64,000 bases of DNA, from assembly GCF_900142215.1 (NCBI RefSeq), contig NZ_FRAC01000007.1:62001-126000 (forward strand), in the 5' to 3' direction. The translations under genes and the position numbers were made by a program. This DNA is from Anaerocolumna jejuensis DSM 15929. GTDB lineage: Bacteria > Bacillota > Clostridia > Lachnospirales > Lachnospiraceae. This document shows, piece after piece, positions 25,718 through 33,937 of the stretch; position 1 is the first letter of the stretch; each line of letters opens with the position of its first letter. Below the pieces are notes generated by a model. That model searched no databases. It was not told the origin of the DNA and was given only the letters and a program-made list of their open reading frames with translations.

Positions 25718-26239
25718 ATGATTATTTTAATAGCTGGCAGCTCACATACTGGAAAGACCGTACTTGCTCAAAAGATATTAAATAAATACGGATTTTCATA
25801 TTTATCACAAGACCATTTAAAAATGGGATTAATTCGAAGTGGTGTCAGTACAATAACACCAGAAGATGATATAAAGGATATAATTCACGCAATTTGGCCT
25901 ATAACAAGAGAAATTATTAAAACCTGTATCGAGAACAAACAAAATTTAACGATAGAAGGCTGCTATATTCCCTTTGATTTTTATAAAGATTTTGATGATG
26001 AATATTTAAAATACATAAAATATACCTGCCTGATATTCAGTGAGAAATATATACACAAGCATTATGATGATATTATAAAACATGCAAGAGCTATCGAATT
26101 CAGAGATAGTGATGATGCAGAATATTGTACACGAGAAATGCTTCTGCGAGAGAATTTATTTAATTTAGAAAAATGCAAAGAGGCAATTTGTGATTATATA
26201 TTAATTGATGATAAATATGAGGTTGATATAACAATATAA
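25718..26239 (+). CDS. P-loop small-molecule kinase-like protein
   Basis: A 173-aa cytosolic P-loop NTPase of the adenylate-kinase/zeta-toxin-like type. The Walker A motif is AGSSHTGKT within the first 15 residues (GxxxxGKT), and SQDHLKMGLIRSG resembles the substrate-binding D-H-L segment of phosphotransferases in this group. The C-terminal half carries charged helices and no second domain. The frame extends five codons upstream, but GGAGG lies inside that extension, so the ATG at 25718 is the start. It stands alone. The substrate is unknown; it may be a resistance-type phosphotransferase or nucleotide kinase. Confidence 0.7.
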   Translation: MIILIAGSSHTGKTVLAQKILNKYGFSYLSQDHLKMGLIRSGVSTITPEDDIKDIIHAIWPITREIIKTCIENKQNLTIEGCYIPFDFYKDFDDEYLKYIKYTCLIFSEKYIHKHYDDIIKHARAIEFRDSDDAEYCTREMLLRENLFNLEKCKEAICDYILIDDKYEVDITI

Positions 26240-26365
26240 ATTTATTTAAGCTTTATTTAAGCTATGAAAACATAATTGTCTGAGTACCCAATTGCGAATT
26301 GAAGTTTATTTTTGTGCTAGATTTGATATGAAATATTAATTGATTTTTATTTTAGAAGGGTATTC

Positions 26366-26662
26366 ATGATATTTAAAGGGCTTAAGCTCGGTATGCTTTT
26401 ACAATTGGCAATTGGTCCTATGTGCTTGATGGTATTTAACACTTCTGCAACTTATGGGCTTTTTATTGGATTAACTCTTGTTCTGGCTATTGCAATTGTT
26501 GATTTGATTTACATAGCTTTATCAGGCTTTGGGGTTGCTGCAATTATTAATAAAAATAAAGTTAAGTTCGCAATAAAATTATTTGGCAGTATAGTGTTGG
26601 CAATCTTCGGCGCAAACACTAGTTGTATTAATAATCTTGTTTATATCGCCTTGGCGTTATAA
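26366..26662 (+). pseudogene. LysE/RhtB-type exporter, truncated
   Basis: The 98-aa frame matches only the N-terminal half of a LysE-family amino-acid exporter: GLKLGMLLQLAIGPMCLMVF (family start with the conserved G-P motif), then two further hydrophobic segments. LysE proteins are normally ~200 aa with five to six membrane helices; here the frame ends after about three, followed by unrelated sequence. It is probably a 3'-deleted remnant and not functional. The start is preceded by AGAAGGG. Confidence 0.65.
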
Positions 26663-26689
26663 TAAATAAATAGGAAAGGGTGTTATCAT

Positions 26690-26743
26690 ATGAAAATAAC
26701 TAAAATTAATCCCAATAAATATAGGAGGGCGACTAAACTATAA
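26690..26743 (+). CDS. 17-aa leader-like ORF containing one arm of a hairpin
   Basis: The frame MKITKINPNKYRRATKL has a ribosome site (GGAAAGGG) and ends 27 bases before the next gene. Bases TAGGAGGG inside it and CCCTCCTA just after its stop form an eight-bp stem. This arrangement, a short peptide frame with an overlapping hairpin just before a gene, resembles translational attenuators of resistance genes. Function is inferred. Confidence 0.4.
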   Translation: MKITKINPNKYRRATKL

Positions 26744-26770
26744 CCCTCCTAAACATAATGGAGGATAATT

Positions 26771-27763
26771 TTGAATAGACAAATTATATGTAAACCACTT
26801 GATCCAAACTATATTGAAGCCGCTGTTGAAATGGCACAGGAAAATTATGATTTGGAGACGCAATCCGTAACAGCTTTAGGGAGATTTGACAATAGAGCAT
26901 TTTATCAATCTAAAATTAAGAAATTGTTTGAAAATGGAATCGGTCGAATTGCTTTTCAGAATAATGAACCTGTTGGTTTTCTGGCATTTAATCAAATTTT
27001 TAATACTGGTAATGGAATAATAGGAGCTACTTCACCTCTTTACGGATATGGAATCAGAAACGAAAACCGTGGTAAAGTTATTGGCCATTTGTTTCAAGCC
27101 GCCGCTGCTGAAATCTGTGAAAAATATGCCCGGAGCCTGCGAATAAATGTATATGCTCATGACACGGAGGTACTTAATATGTATATTATGGGTGCTTTTT
27201 CTATGGATACTACAGAGGTTGTCAGAAATACAGCAGTCAAAATTCCATCAGCTGATAAGAATGATTTTATTTTTGCTGAATTAGATAAAACGCAAGTATT
27301 GGAGTACAGAAAAGATGTAATTGAATTGTATCGTAATTTAATAAACCATCTGCGTGTAAGTCCCATTTTCTATCACTGTAATGGGTTTTTGCCTATAGAA
27401 GACAGATATGAAGATTTTTTAAGCGAAGATATGCGTATTTTTGCAGTTTTTCATAACAATCAATTAGTTGGAATGATTGATTCCGAGCCTACGGACATTG
27501 AATTTGCCAAAACGGATTCCAAAGCTATCGGAATGGGAGATGTCTTTATCAAATCAAACTATAGAGGATGTGGGTTAGGTGCGGCTTTACTTGCTTTCGC
27601 TAATAATGGAATCAGGGAAAGCGGAATAGACAGAGTATTTGTAACCCACGGAACAATTAATCCGACAGCGAGAGGGTTTTGGGATAAATACTTTGTAAAT
27701 TATGCATATACAATGACAAGACAAATAGACCCTGAAATGCTTGGAATTATCAAAGCAATTTAA
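26771..27763 (+). CDS. large GNAT acetyltransferase, two domains
   Basis: A 330-aa protein with a first GNAT-like half (~1-150: RIAFQNNEPVGFLAF, RNENRGKVIGHLFQAAA, LNMYIMGAFSMD) and a second half (~165-330: VFHNNQLVGMIDSE, VFIKSNYRGCGLGAALLAFAN, GTINPTARGFWDKYFVNY). Both acetyl-CoA loops are recognisable. The start is TTG at 26771, chosen because GGAGG lies exactly upstream and no ATG fits. A short leader-like ORF with a hairpin precedes it. The substrate is unknown; the size and style match resistance-type GNATs scattered in Clostridia. Confidence 0.82.
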   Translation: MNRQIICKPLDPNYIEAAVEMAQENYDLETQSVTALGRFDNRAFYQSKIKKLFENGIGRIAFQNNEPVGFLAFNQIFNTGNGIIGATSPLYGYGIRNENRGKVIGHLFQAAAAEICEKYARSLRINVYAHDTEVLNMYIMGAFSMDTTEVVRNTAVKIPSADKNDFIFAELDKTQVLEYRKDVIELYRNLINHLRVSPIFYHCNGFLPIEDRYEDFLSEDMRIFAVFHNNQLVGMIDSEPTDIEFAKTDSKAIGMGDVFIKSNYRGCGLGAALLAFANNGIRESGIDRVFVTHGTINPTARGFWDKYFVNYAYTMTRQIDPEMLGIIKAI

Positions 27764-27787
27764 TGGTATTAATAAAGCTGCATTTAT

Positions 27788-28004
27788 GTCCAATTATTTA
27801 GGTCATTTTTATAGATTAAATATCTTTAGTAATATAACAGATAATTACATAAATTTTTTCCTGAATTATAAGGAAAAAGGTATTGCGTATAATATAACGT
27901 TTATATTAATTGTATCTGTAAGTTTTATTGCTATAAGGTATGGAAATTTTCTTTATTACAGGTTACTTCATATGAGGAAAAACAAATTAGAATTAGATAC
28001 ATAG
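27788..28004 (+). CDS. small hypothetical protein with one hydrophobic segment
   Basis: A 72-codon open frame starting MSNYLGHFYRLNIF with one membrane-like stretch (ITFILIVSVSFIAI). There is no clear ribosome site, and the frame overlaps the end region of the GNAT gene in a longer version. It may be a decayed gene fragment. I do not recognise it. Confidence 0.25.
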
Positions 28005-28065
28005 AAATGAATTCCATATTTTCTAATTCAAAAATACTATAACAAATCATTGCTAAAGTAATATC

Positions 28066-28106
28066 AAGGGTTTAACCTGTAGGAGGGTTAAACCCTTTCC
28101 TTTTTT
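28066..28106 (+). terminator. intrinsic terminator
   Basis: AAGGGTTTAACC (28066-28077) pairs with GGTTAAACCCTT (28086-28097) around an eight-base loop, followed by a T-rich tail to 28106. It closes the GNAT transcription unit. Confidence 0.88.
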
Positions 28107-28116
28107 CGTGCCTTTC

Positions 28117-28227
28117 CTTGAAAATGACATCCTTCAGCTTACCAACAGCCTGGCTCTGCATAGCTCTGATGCATTTATGGGAGCTTACCACATTATAGAT
28201 AGAGCAGACAGAGGGGAGAATATATAA
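28117..28227 (+). pseudogene. orphan C-terminal gene fragment
   Basis: Immediately after the terminator, 36 codons read as a natural-looking protein end (LQLTNSLALHSSDAFMGAY, then IIDRADRGENI and a stop). There is no start or ribosome site. It looks like the tail of a gene whose body was lost when the region was rearranged. I cannot name the family. Confidence 0.35.
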
Positions 28228-28332
28228 ACATTAGAATGAATCAATCTGTAAGTATAGTATGCTTGCTAGGGTTATATGGTATATGATATTATTTATATTG
28301 TTATTAATTTACTTATTTACGTAGGAGGATTT

Positions 28333-28884
28333 ATGGATCAATTACCTGAAGGTTACCGCGAGATAAAAAAAGTTAATTTACAGAAAGACAAAAAAGCAGC
28401 ATTGATAATAAATATTATTGTTTTAATCATAATGATTCCTTTATTAATACTCGGCATACTTATTAAACCTATTATTGCAGAATTAGATGAGCTTTTCCTA
28501 TCATTATTAAGTATACTTGCCCTGCTGGTAGTTTACGTGATACTTCATGAAGCTGTACATGGTATTGTAATATTCAAATACACTAACAAAAAACCTAAAT
28601 TTGGCTATAAAGGGTTGTATGCCTTTACAGGTAGTGATTCCTATTTTAATAAGAAGCAATATATAATTATTGCATTAGCTCCGGTAATATTTTGGGGAAT
28701 AGTACTGCTAATATTAAACCTTATCCTGCCATTTTATACATTTTGGATTGTATATTTCATACAAGTCAGTAACCTATCAGGAGCGGCAGGAGATATATAC
28801 ATAACACAGGTAATTAAGAAAATGCCTTCAGATGTTTTGATTAAGGATACGGGTGTTGAAATGACAATTTACTCTAAACAATAG
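28333..28884 (+). CDS. DUF3267 putative membrane zinc metalloprotease
   Basis: A 183-aa membrane protein with three to four hydrophobic segments (about 22-45, 58-75, 110-135, 140-160). The segment VYVILHEAVHGIVIF contains HExxH, the zinc-protease motif of the DUF3267 family, which resembles site-2-protease-like enzymes. The start at ATG 28333 is behind GTAGGAGG; the longer upstream frame has no ribosome site. It is a single gene between decayed fragments. Proteolytic activity is inferred from the motif; the substrate is unknown. Confidence 0.8.
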   Translation: MDQLPEGYREIKKVNLQKDKKAALIINIIVLIIMIPLLILGILIKPIIAELDELFLSLLSILALLVVYVILHEAVHGIVIFKYTNKKPKFGYKGLYAFTGSDSYFNKKQYIIIALAPVIFWGIVLLILNLILPFYTFWIVYFIQVSNLSGAAGDIYITQVIKKMPSDVLIKDTGVEMTIYSKQ

Positions 28885-28901
28885 CCAATTTTGCCGGTTG
28901 A

Positions 28902-29084
28902 TTTGTTAAAACAGTATTGGTTAGCAGGAGCGGAACCTCTTTGCCGGGAGATTATGATTCAAAAGAAACGAATTACATTGATATCATTATAGAAGAACAG
29001 GATATAGCAATGAATGAAAATTTAAAAGCTTTTTTGCATGAATTTGAATTATTCTTAGGTTTTAGATTAAAAAATGCGTTGTAA
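28902..29084 (+). pseudogene. orphan C-terminal gene fragment
   Basis: An open frame of 60 codons between a TGA (28899-28901) and the stop at 29082-29084 without start signal. The peptide (SGTSLPGDYDSKETNYIDI, then MNENLKAFLHEFELFLGFRL) has normal protein character. It is likely the remaining end of a lost gene. The family is not recognised. Confidence 0.35.
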
Positions 29085-29254
29085 TTTTAATCTTTCTATT
29101 GAAGCAGTATTACAAGTAAGCTTGTGATATGCACGGGTTTTAGAATGAAAGAGGAAATATAAAGCATGTGGGTATTATCAACTCCTTTGCCGCTAAAATG
29201 GAGTCGTAATGCCAGCAATGCAGCTGAAAGCCTAATTTGTCGAGGTGATTGCTT

Positions 29255-29896
29255 ATGAACAGAGTAGAAATTAAGAAATGCTCCACACCATATAATTATG
29301 ATGAAAGCTATATAGCTATCGATGGAAAATCGATTGTTATGTATCTGGAAGAGTGGATAAGAGCTGGAAAGTGCAAGCAGTTAGAAAGTTTTAATACTAT
29401 GCTGGGCATGTATCCTGCATGGGGAAGAGAACTTGAGTGGGAGGCAGAGAGGACTTTTATTTCTGAATTACTTGATTCCAGTACTGCACTTAATGTACCT
29501 ATTCTTGTATGCGAGGATGATATGGATTTGAGCTGTATCGTAATACTGGCGGATATACGTAAAGAAAATAACTGTGTGTATTGGGATAGAATAGGGTTAC
29601 TTAATCATGAAAAGGAAGATTTCACTGCAGAAAAGAAATCAGGAATATTATTAACTGATTCCTATACCCTGGAAGATTGGAATAAATACGGCAGCAGTAT
29701 TGCAATGGCAGAAGTAGATAGTGAAGAATGGAGCAGGTGGATATCTGAAAATTGGCATGAGGAATTGCTGCGGCGCAGAAGAAATTATACCATGCCATAT
29801 ATGCAAAATAAGGATAATATTATTTGGATTGAAAATGTTACCTGGTGCTTTAATGAAAAGGAGTATCAAAAATGCGTGGATTGGTATAGAAAATAA
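29255..29896 (+). CDS. hypothetical cytosolic protein
   Basis: A 213-aa protein with no signal peptide or membrane segment, rich in Glu, Trp and Asp. The start is ATG 29255 after GAGGTG at 29242-29247; a TTG two codons earlier is less likely. Visible features are an N-terminal strand-rich part (VEIKKCSTPYNYDESYIAIDG), a Trp-rich acidic middle (YPAWGRELEWEAERTF) and a C-terminal WIENVTWCFNEKEYQKCVDWY. The style resembles stand-alone immunity proteins of polymorphic toxins, but I cannot assign a family. It is 38 bases upstream of another small acidic gene, probably co-transcribed. Confidence 0.6.
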   Translation: MNRVEIKKCSTPYNYDESYIAIDGKSIVMYLEEWIRAGKCKQLESFNTMLGMYPAWGRELEWEAERTFISELLDSSTALNVPILVCEDDMDLSCIVILADIRKENNCVYWDRIGLLNHEKEDFTAEKKSGILLTDSYTLEDWNKYGSSIAMAEVDSEEWSRWISENWHEELLRRRRNYTMPYMQNKDNIIWIENVTWCFNEKEYQKCVDWYRK

Positions 29897-29934
29897 TTCT
29901 TTATTGATTATTCAATTGAAAGAGGGGATGGGAA

Positions 29935-30240
29935 ATGGAGAAAATGATAAACTTTGATTTTAAAGATATTGACTTTAAAGGAGGAATAATCAGATATGAT
30001 AGCTATTATTTGTCTTTAGAAGAGGACATGTTAGCGGTGGATTATCCCCATGGATTTTTTATAGATGCAGGTTGGTATCAAGATTTATTTAAGATTTATG
30101 TAATCCGTGATTGTGCCTGGGATGTACCAGAAAATGTATATGAAGCACATAATGATAAAGAATTTTATGAAAAACTTTTAGAAGCAATTAAATTCACCTG
30201 TGAAGAATATCCTAAATATAAATCGAATATGTGTATCTAA
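29935..30240 (+). CDS. small acidic hypothetical protein, immunity-like
   Basis: A 101-aa acidic cytosolic protein (DFKDIDFKGGIIRYDSYYLS, then GFFIDAGWYQDLFKIYVIRD). It follows the previous gene by 38 bases with a GAGGGG ribosome site. The alternating strand pattern and acidity are typical of toxin-immunity or SUKH-like small proteins; this is only a resemblance. No matching toxin gene is seen in the window. Confidence 0.6.
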   Translation: MEKMINFDFKDIDFKGGIIRYDSYYLSLEEDMLAVDYPHGFFIDAGWYQDLFKIYVIRDCAWDVPENVYEAHNDKEFYEKLLEAIKFTCEEYPKYKSNMCI

Positions 30241-30542
30241 ATCTTGCAGAATAATGCCATATTATTGGTTTGCTCTATATCTTCTTTGGATAAGCTAAAT
30301 CAAGATATCTGTAGTTAGCACCTAATTAGTTACGCTGACCGCACGTATCTTACTTTCTTTATGCAACTGCTCCATCACCCTCCAAATCTCTTCATATTTT
30401 AAATTATTTAATGGGAAAGAAAGACGAGACGAATAATTTTAGAACCTTTTATATTGCTACGGAGTGCGATATATAAAGCATTTCATGCCCTTTATTTATT
30501 TAGCATCTTGTAATATGCAATGGTACAAGAATATTTTTTGTA
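30241..30542. other. non-coding stretch
   Basis: I see nothing coding or structured that I can support here; it leads into the promoter of the oxidoreductase operon. Confidence 0.4.
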
Positions 30543-30581
30543 TTGACAAACTTATACTAATAAAACTATTATAGTATAAGT
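30543..30581 (+). promoter_or_regulatory. promoter with dyad operator for the redox operon
   Basis: TTGACA (30543-30548) and TATTAT (30567-30572) form a promoter with an 18-bp spacer. A perfect 10-bp inverted repeat, ACTTATACTA (30550-30559) and TAGTATAAGT (30572-30581), overlaps the spacer and the -10. This is where a TetR-type repressor would act; the TetR gene at 31685 is the obvious candidate. Confidence 0.7.
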
Positions 30582-30695
30582 AGAAACAATTTTTATATCG
30601 TAAAGTATTAAAAGTAACTATTTAGTTTTCATAGTGCTGTCTGGGCTATTAACAATGGCAAAAATGATAGTGGATAGAAAAAGGAGGCTTTTATT

Positions 30696-31688
30696 ATGAA
30701 AGCAATCATCGCAGCAAATACAGGGGCTGTTCTTATAGAAGTACCAACTCCTGCTCCAAAAGCGAAAGAGGTATTAATTCAGGTAAAAGCAAATTCGCTC
30801 AATCGTGCGGATTTGATGATGCTTCAAGGTGCAGATCATGGCGGCTGGGGTGGTGGAGAAGGAAAAATACTGGGATTGGAATGGGCAGGAGATGTTGTTG
30901 AAGTGGGAGCAGATGTCAAAGAATATCATGTGGGTGACAGGGTAATGTCCGTCGGACCACAGGCATTTGCCGAATATACCATTGGTAATCCTATCGCAAT
31001 GAATCTCATTCCGGATGGTATGTCATATGAAGAAGCAGCCTGCCTGCCGGTTGCCTTGCAGACGATGCATGATGCCATCAGTACGTTAGGGGGGCTGACT
31101 ATAGGGCAGACAATCCTTTTCCAGGGAGCCTCTTCCGCTATGGGGCTCATTGGTATGCAGGCAGCCAAATACCTGGGTGCAGGGAAAGTCATTGGTACAT
31201 CAAGATCGGCAGAGCGGTGTGCAAAGTTAATGGAGTATGGATGTGATGCCGCAGTGGATACCAGCAATTCAGCCTGGGAGGAGGAAGTACTAAAGGAAAC
31301 GGATGGGGCAGGAGTCGATTTATTAATTGACTTTTTATCCGGCCCTATTATGAATAAAAATCTGCAGGTAACACGGATTGGCGGCCGTATCGTCAATGTA
31401 GGCCGTTCGGCCGGAGAGACAGGAGAGTTCAATTTCGATCTTCATAATATGCGGCGTATAACCTATATCGGTGCATCCTTCCGTACCCGTACTCTGGCAG
31501 AGACAGCGGAAGTAATCTTAAGAACAAAGAATGCTTTCGGCCAGGCGTTAAAGGAAGGGAATTTCAAGATGCCCATTGATAAGACCTATCCTATGGAAGA
31601 GGCTGCTGAGGCATTTAAACGAATGATTGAAAATAAACATTTTGGAAAGATAGTTTTGAATGTATATAAAAGAGGTGCTGATTTATGA
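30696..31688 (+). CDS. zinc-independent NADPH:quinone oxidoreductase (MDR superfamily)
   Basis: A 330-aa oxidoreductase of the quinone oxidoreductase branch. The N-terminal GroES-like domain (1-~125) contains VKANSLNRADLM and the GLEWAGDVVEVG segment. The Rossmann domain (~130-280) has GASSAMGLIGMQAAKYLGA and SRSAERCAKLMEYGCD, as in NADPH-binding members. The structural zinc Cys cluster is absent. It is the first gene after an operator-bearing promoter, and its stop overlaps the TetR start (ATGA), so the repressor is co-expressed with it. Likely role: reduction of quinones, enones or aldehydes. The substrate is unknown. Confidence 0.9.
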   Translation: MKAIIAANTGAVLIEVPTPAPKAKEVLIQVKANSLNRADLMMLQGADHGGWGGGEGKILGLEWAGDVVEVGADVKEYHVGDRVMSVGPQAFAEYTIGNPIAMNLIPDGMSYEEAACLPVALQTMHDAISTLGGLTIGQTILFQGASSAMGLIGMQAAKYLGAGKVIGTSRSAERCAKLMEYGCDAAVDTSNSAWEEEVLKETDGAGVDLLIDFLSGPIMNKNLQVTRIGGRIVNVGRSAGETGEFNFDLHNMRRITYIGASFRTRTLAETAEVILRTKNAFGQALKEGNFKMPIDKTYPMEEAAEAFKRMIENKHFGKIVLNVYKRGADL

Positions 31689-32254
31689 AGTTCAACGATA
31701 AGCAAAGTGAAATACGAGTTTTAGAAAAAACAGCAGAACTGCTTTCACGCCGCGGCATCCGGGGCTGGAATATGGACGAACTGGCGGCAGAAGCAGGACT
31801 TGCTAAGAATACTTTGTACCGTATCATTGGCTCCAAGGAAAAGCTGATTGAACGTGTCGTTTTGGAATATTGCCATAGAGGGCTTTCACGTATGATAGAG
31901 ATTATTGACCATGGAGAGGATTATATGCAGACCATGGAAACCATTGCCGCTGAATTTCCGGAGCATATGAATAGGTTATATGCCGATTTTTTGTATGAAG
32001 TTTTAATGGAATACCCAAACCTGGAAAAAGCAGTGCGCAGCCATCGGGATGAGTTGACGATGGAGATTACGGAATTTATCAGGCGCGGCATAGAAGAAGG
32101 ATATCTAAAGAAGGATATTCAGCCGGAATCAGTGTTTGAATACCTGCAGGCGATTATACTGTTTTTTGTAAAATCGGGGCTTAAAGGGAAGGAATTGTCG
32201 GAAAAAATCCATGGAGGGTTCAACTGCCTTATTTATGGAATTGTGAGGCATTGA
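31685..32254 (+). CDS. TetR-family repressor
   Basis: A 189-aa regulator. The helix-turn-helix lies at about residues 10-55 (AELLSRRGIRGWNMDELAAEAGLAKNTLYRIIGSKEKL), followed by a mostly helical ligand-binding domain with a FADFLYEVLMEYPNLEKAVR stretch. It overlaps the oxidoreductase gene by four bases, so it is translated with it. It probably binds the dyad at 30550-30581 and controls the operon together with itself. The inducer is unknown. Confidence 0.88.
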   Translation: MKFNDKQSEIRVLEKTAELLSRRGIRGWNMDELAAEAGLAKNTLYRIIGSKEKLIERVVLEYCHRGLSRMIEIIDHGEDYMQTMETIAAEFPEHMNRLYADFLYEVLMEYPNLEKAVRSHRDELTMEITEFIRRGIEEGYLKKDIQPESVFEYLQAIILFFVKSGLKGKELSEKIHGGFNCLIYGIVRH

Positions 32255-32312
32255 GAAAGAAACTATAGAGAAGACCCCCAAATTTACATCACCGGAAAGG
32301 ACATGGTTTAAT

Positions 32313-32906
32313 ATGAATAAAGTTATTTTAATTGGAGGAAGCGGTTATATTGGGACTCACTTGATGGAAAAATGGATGCAGGCAGATTCTAAAGTGGAGT
32401 TTATTAGTATCTCCCGCAATGGAAGACCGGCAAAGCTGCCTGAAAGCCTGAAGGCCAATAAGAAAATACAATGGGTTTCAGCAGATATTTTTAATGTGGA
32501 TTCCTACATTTCCAGGCTGCCGGAAAATGCCGATGCTGTCGTAGATTTGGTCGGCACCGCTACCGCAAAGGATATGGAAGGATTTGAAAAGCTGAACGTA
32601 GAGCCGGTTAAGGTCATGGTTGAGCTCATGGAACGCCTCGCTGTTTCAAAGGGCTGCTATATATCCGGTATGATGGGAATGCCTGGAACTAACAAATTGT
32701 TTGTCGATTCCAAACGAAAAGGAGAAAAAACAGCTAAAGAAAGCGGAAAAGAGATTGGTATTGTTAGACCAAGTTTAGTTTATGGCGACCGCCCTGGTGT
32801 GGGGGCTATGGTTTTCATGGTGAAAATGATGGGTCTTTTTAAGAAAGAACTCAAGCCCATAAAAGTGGAGCAGCTGGCTGACCAAATCATTCGGCTATGC
32901 CAGTAG
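32313..32906 (+). CDS. NAD(P)-binding atypical SDR
   Basis: A 197-aa Rossmann-fold protein. It begins NKVILIGGSGYIGTHLMEKW with the GGSGYIGTHL dinucleotide-binding loop; DAVVDLVGTATAKD follows as the fourth strand, and IVRPSLVYGDRPG matches the substrate-domain start of epimerase-like or complex-I-associated SDRs. It is shorter than typical (~250-300 aa) and lacks the usual YxxxK. Fifty-eight bases after the TetR gene and in the same direction, it is likely part of the operon. Function: NAD(P)H-dependent reductase or cofactor-binding sensor. Confidence 0.78.
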   Translation: MNKVILIGGSGYIGTHLMEKWMQADSKVEFISISRNGRPAKLPESLKANKKIQWVSADIFNVDSYISRLPENADAVVDLVGTATAKDMEGFEKLNVEPVKVMVELMERLAVSKGCYISGMMGMPGTNKLFVDSKRKGEKTAKESGKEIGIVRPSLVYGDRPGVGAMVFMVKMMGLFKKELKPIKVEQLADQIIRLCQ

Positions 32907-33051
32907 AAGCGTTTTGTTTAAATTATATAAAGTCAGATAAAGTGCCGTTTACCCACAGTGCCGTCTCTCATAATCAGCCGCTTAACAGGAGGGTGGATTT
33001 TAATTTAACAATTTGATTTAACAGTTTTAGAAAAAGGAGGGAGAACGCTCA

Positions 33052-33864
33052 TTGGAACATAATAAGGTTAGAATTAACGTATTTCATACAGGGCAGGTTT
33101 ATGTAGATCCTTCTGTTCCCAGAGGAGAAAAAAATCCATTCGCCTTTACGGGATTGTTTCGTGATAAATCAAAACGGTTATGGCTGCCGGTGTCTGCTTA
33201 TCTCATAGAGCATCCCCAAGGACTGGTGTTAGTTGATACAGGGTGGAATACGCTGGTGCGCACAGAAGAGAAGAAACATCTTGGATATGCTTCTATTTCT
33301 GACCGGGCGAGATTGCCGGAAGGGGAAGCCGTCACAGAGCAAATGAAAAGGCTGGGATATCATCCGTCAGATTTAGAGTATGTGCTGCTTAGCCATATGG
33401 ATTTGGATCATACCAGTGGGCTTTCTATGGTAAAAGAAGCAAAGCATATTATGTGCAGTGAAGAAGAATGGAAAGATACCAAAAAGTTTCCGATTCGTTA
33501 TAAAAATTACTGGAAGGAGACAGAAATAGAAAGATTTATTTATGAGCCTTCACATTACGGTCCGGTAAATCGTTCTTATGATCTGTTTGGTGATGAAAGC
33601 ATACTCTTAATCAGCACACCCGGACATTCTCATGGGATTTTTACAGTGCAGGTAAGAAATAGCGGAAAATTCGTGCTTCTGATTGGAGATGTTGGGTATA
33701 TGCGTGCTTCATGGGAAAAACAGATACTTCCCGGAATAGTTGCTGACAAAAAGGCAGAGGTAAAATCCTTGGAATGGGTGAAAAAAATGTCAGAACAGGA
33801 AGACTGTGTGGAAATACTGGCTAATCATGACCAGGAAGTAGTTCCTCATGTCATCGAACTTTAG
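33052..33864 (+). CDS. MBL-fold hydrolase, N-acyl homoserine lactonase-like
   Basis: A 270-aa metallo-beta-lactamase-fold hydrolase. The metal motif is LSHMDLDHTSGL (HxxxDH, about 122-127), with further ligands in STPGHSHGIFT and in the C-terminal LANHDQEVVPH. The order and length match the AiiA/AttM quorum-quenching lactonase group. The start is TTG at 33052 after AAAGGAGGG. It follows the SDR gene by ~145 bases, still in the same direction. It could hydrolyse lactones or other cyclic esters. AHL cleavage itself is only one possibility. Confidence 0.85.
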   Translation: MEHNKVRINVFHTGQVYVDPSVPRGEKNPFAFTGLFRDKSKRLWLPVSAYLIEHPQGLVLVDTGWNTLVRTEEKKHLGYASISDRARLPEGEAVTEQMKRLGYHPSDLEYVLLSHMDLDHTSGLSMVKEAKHIMCSEEEWKDTKKFPIRYKNYWKETEIERFIYEPSHYGPVNRSYDLFGDESILLISTPGHSHGIFTVQVRNSGKFVLLIGDVGYMRASWEKQILPGIVADKKAEVKSLEWVKKMSEQEDCVEILANHDQEVVPHVIEL

Positions 33865-33937
33865 GGAAAGAATATGACCAACCATTGACAAATAAATAGT
33901 GGTTATCCGTGTTTAATAAAATTAACAGGAGGAAATT

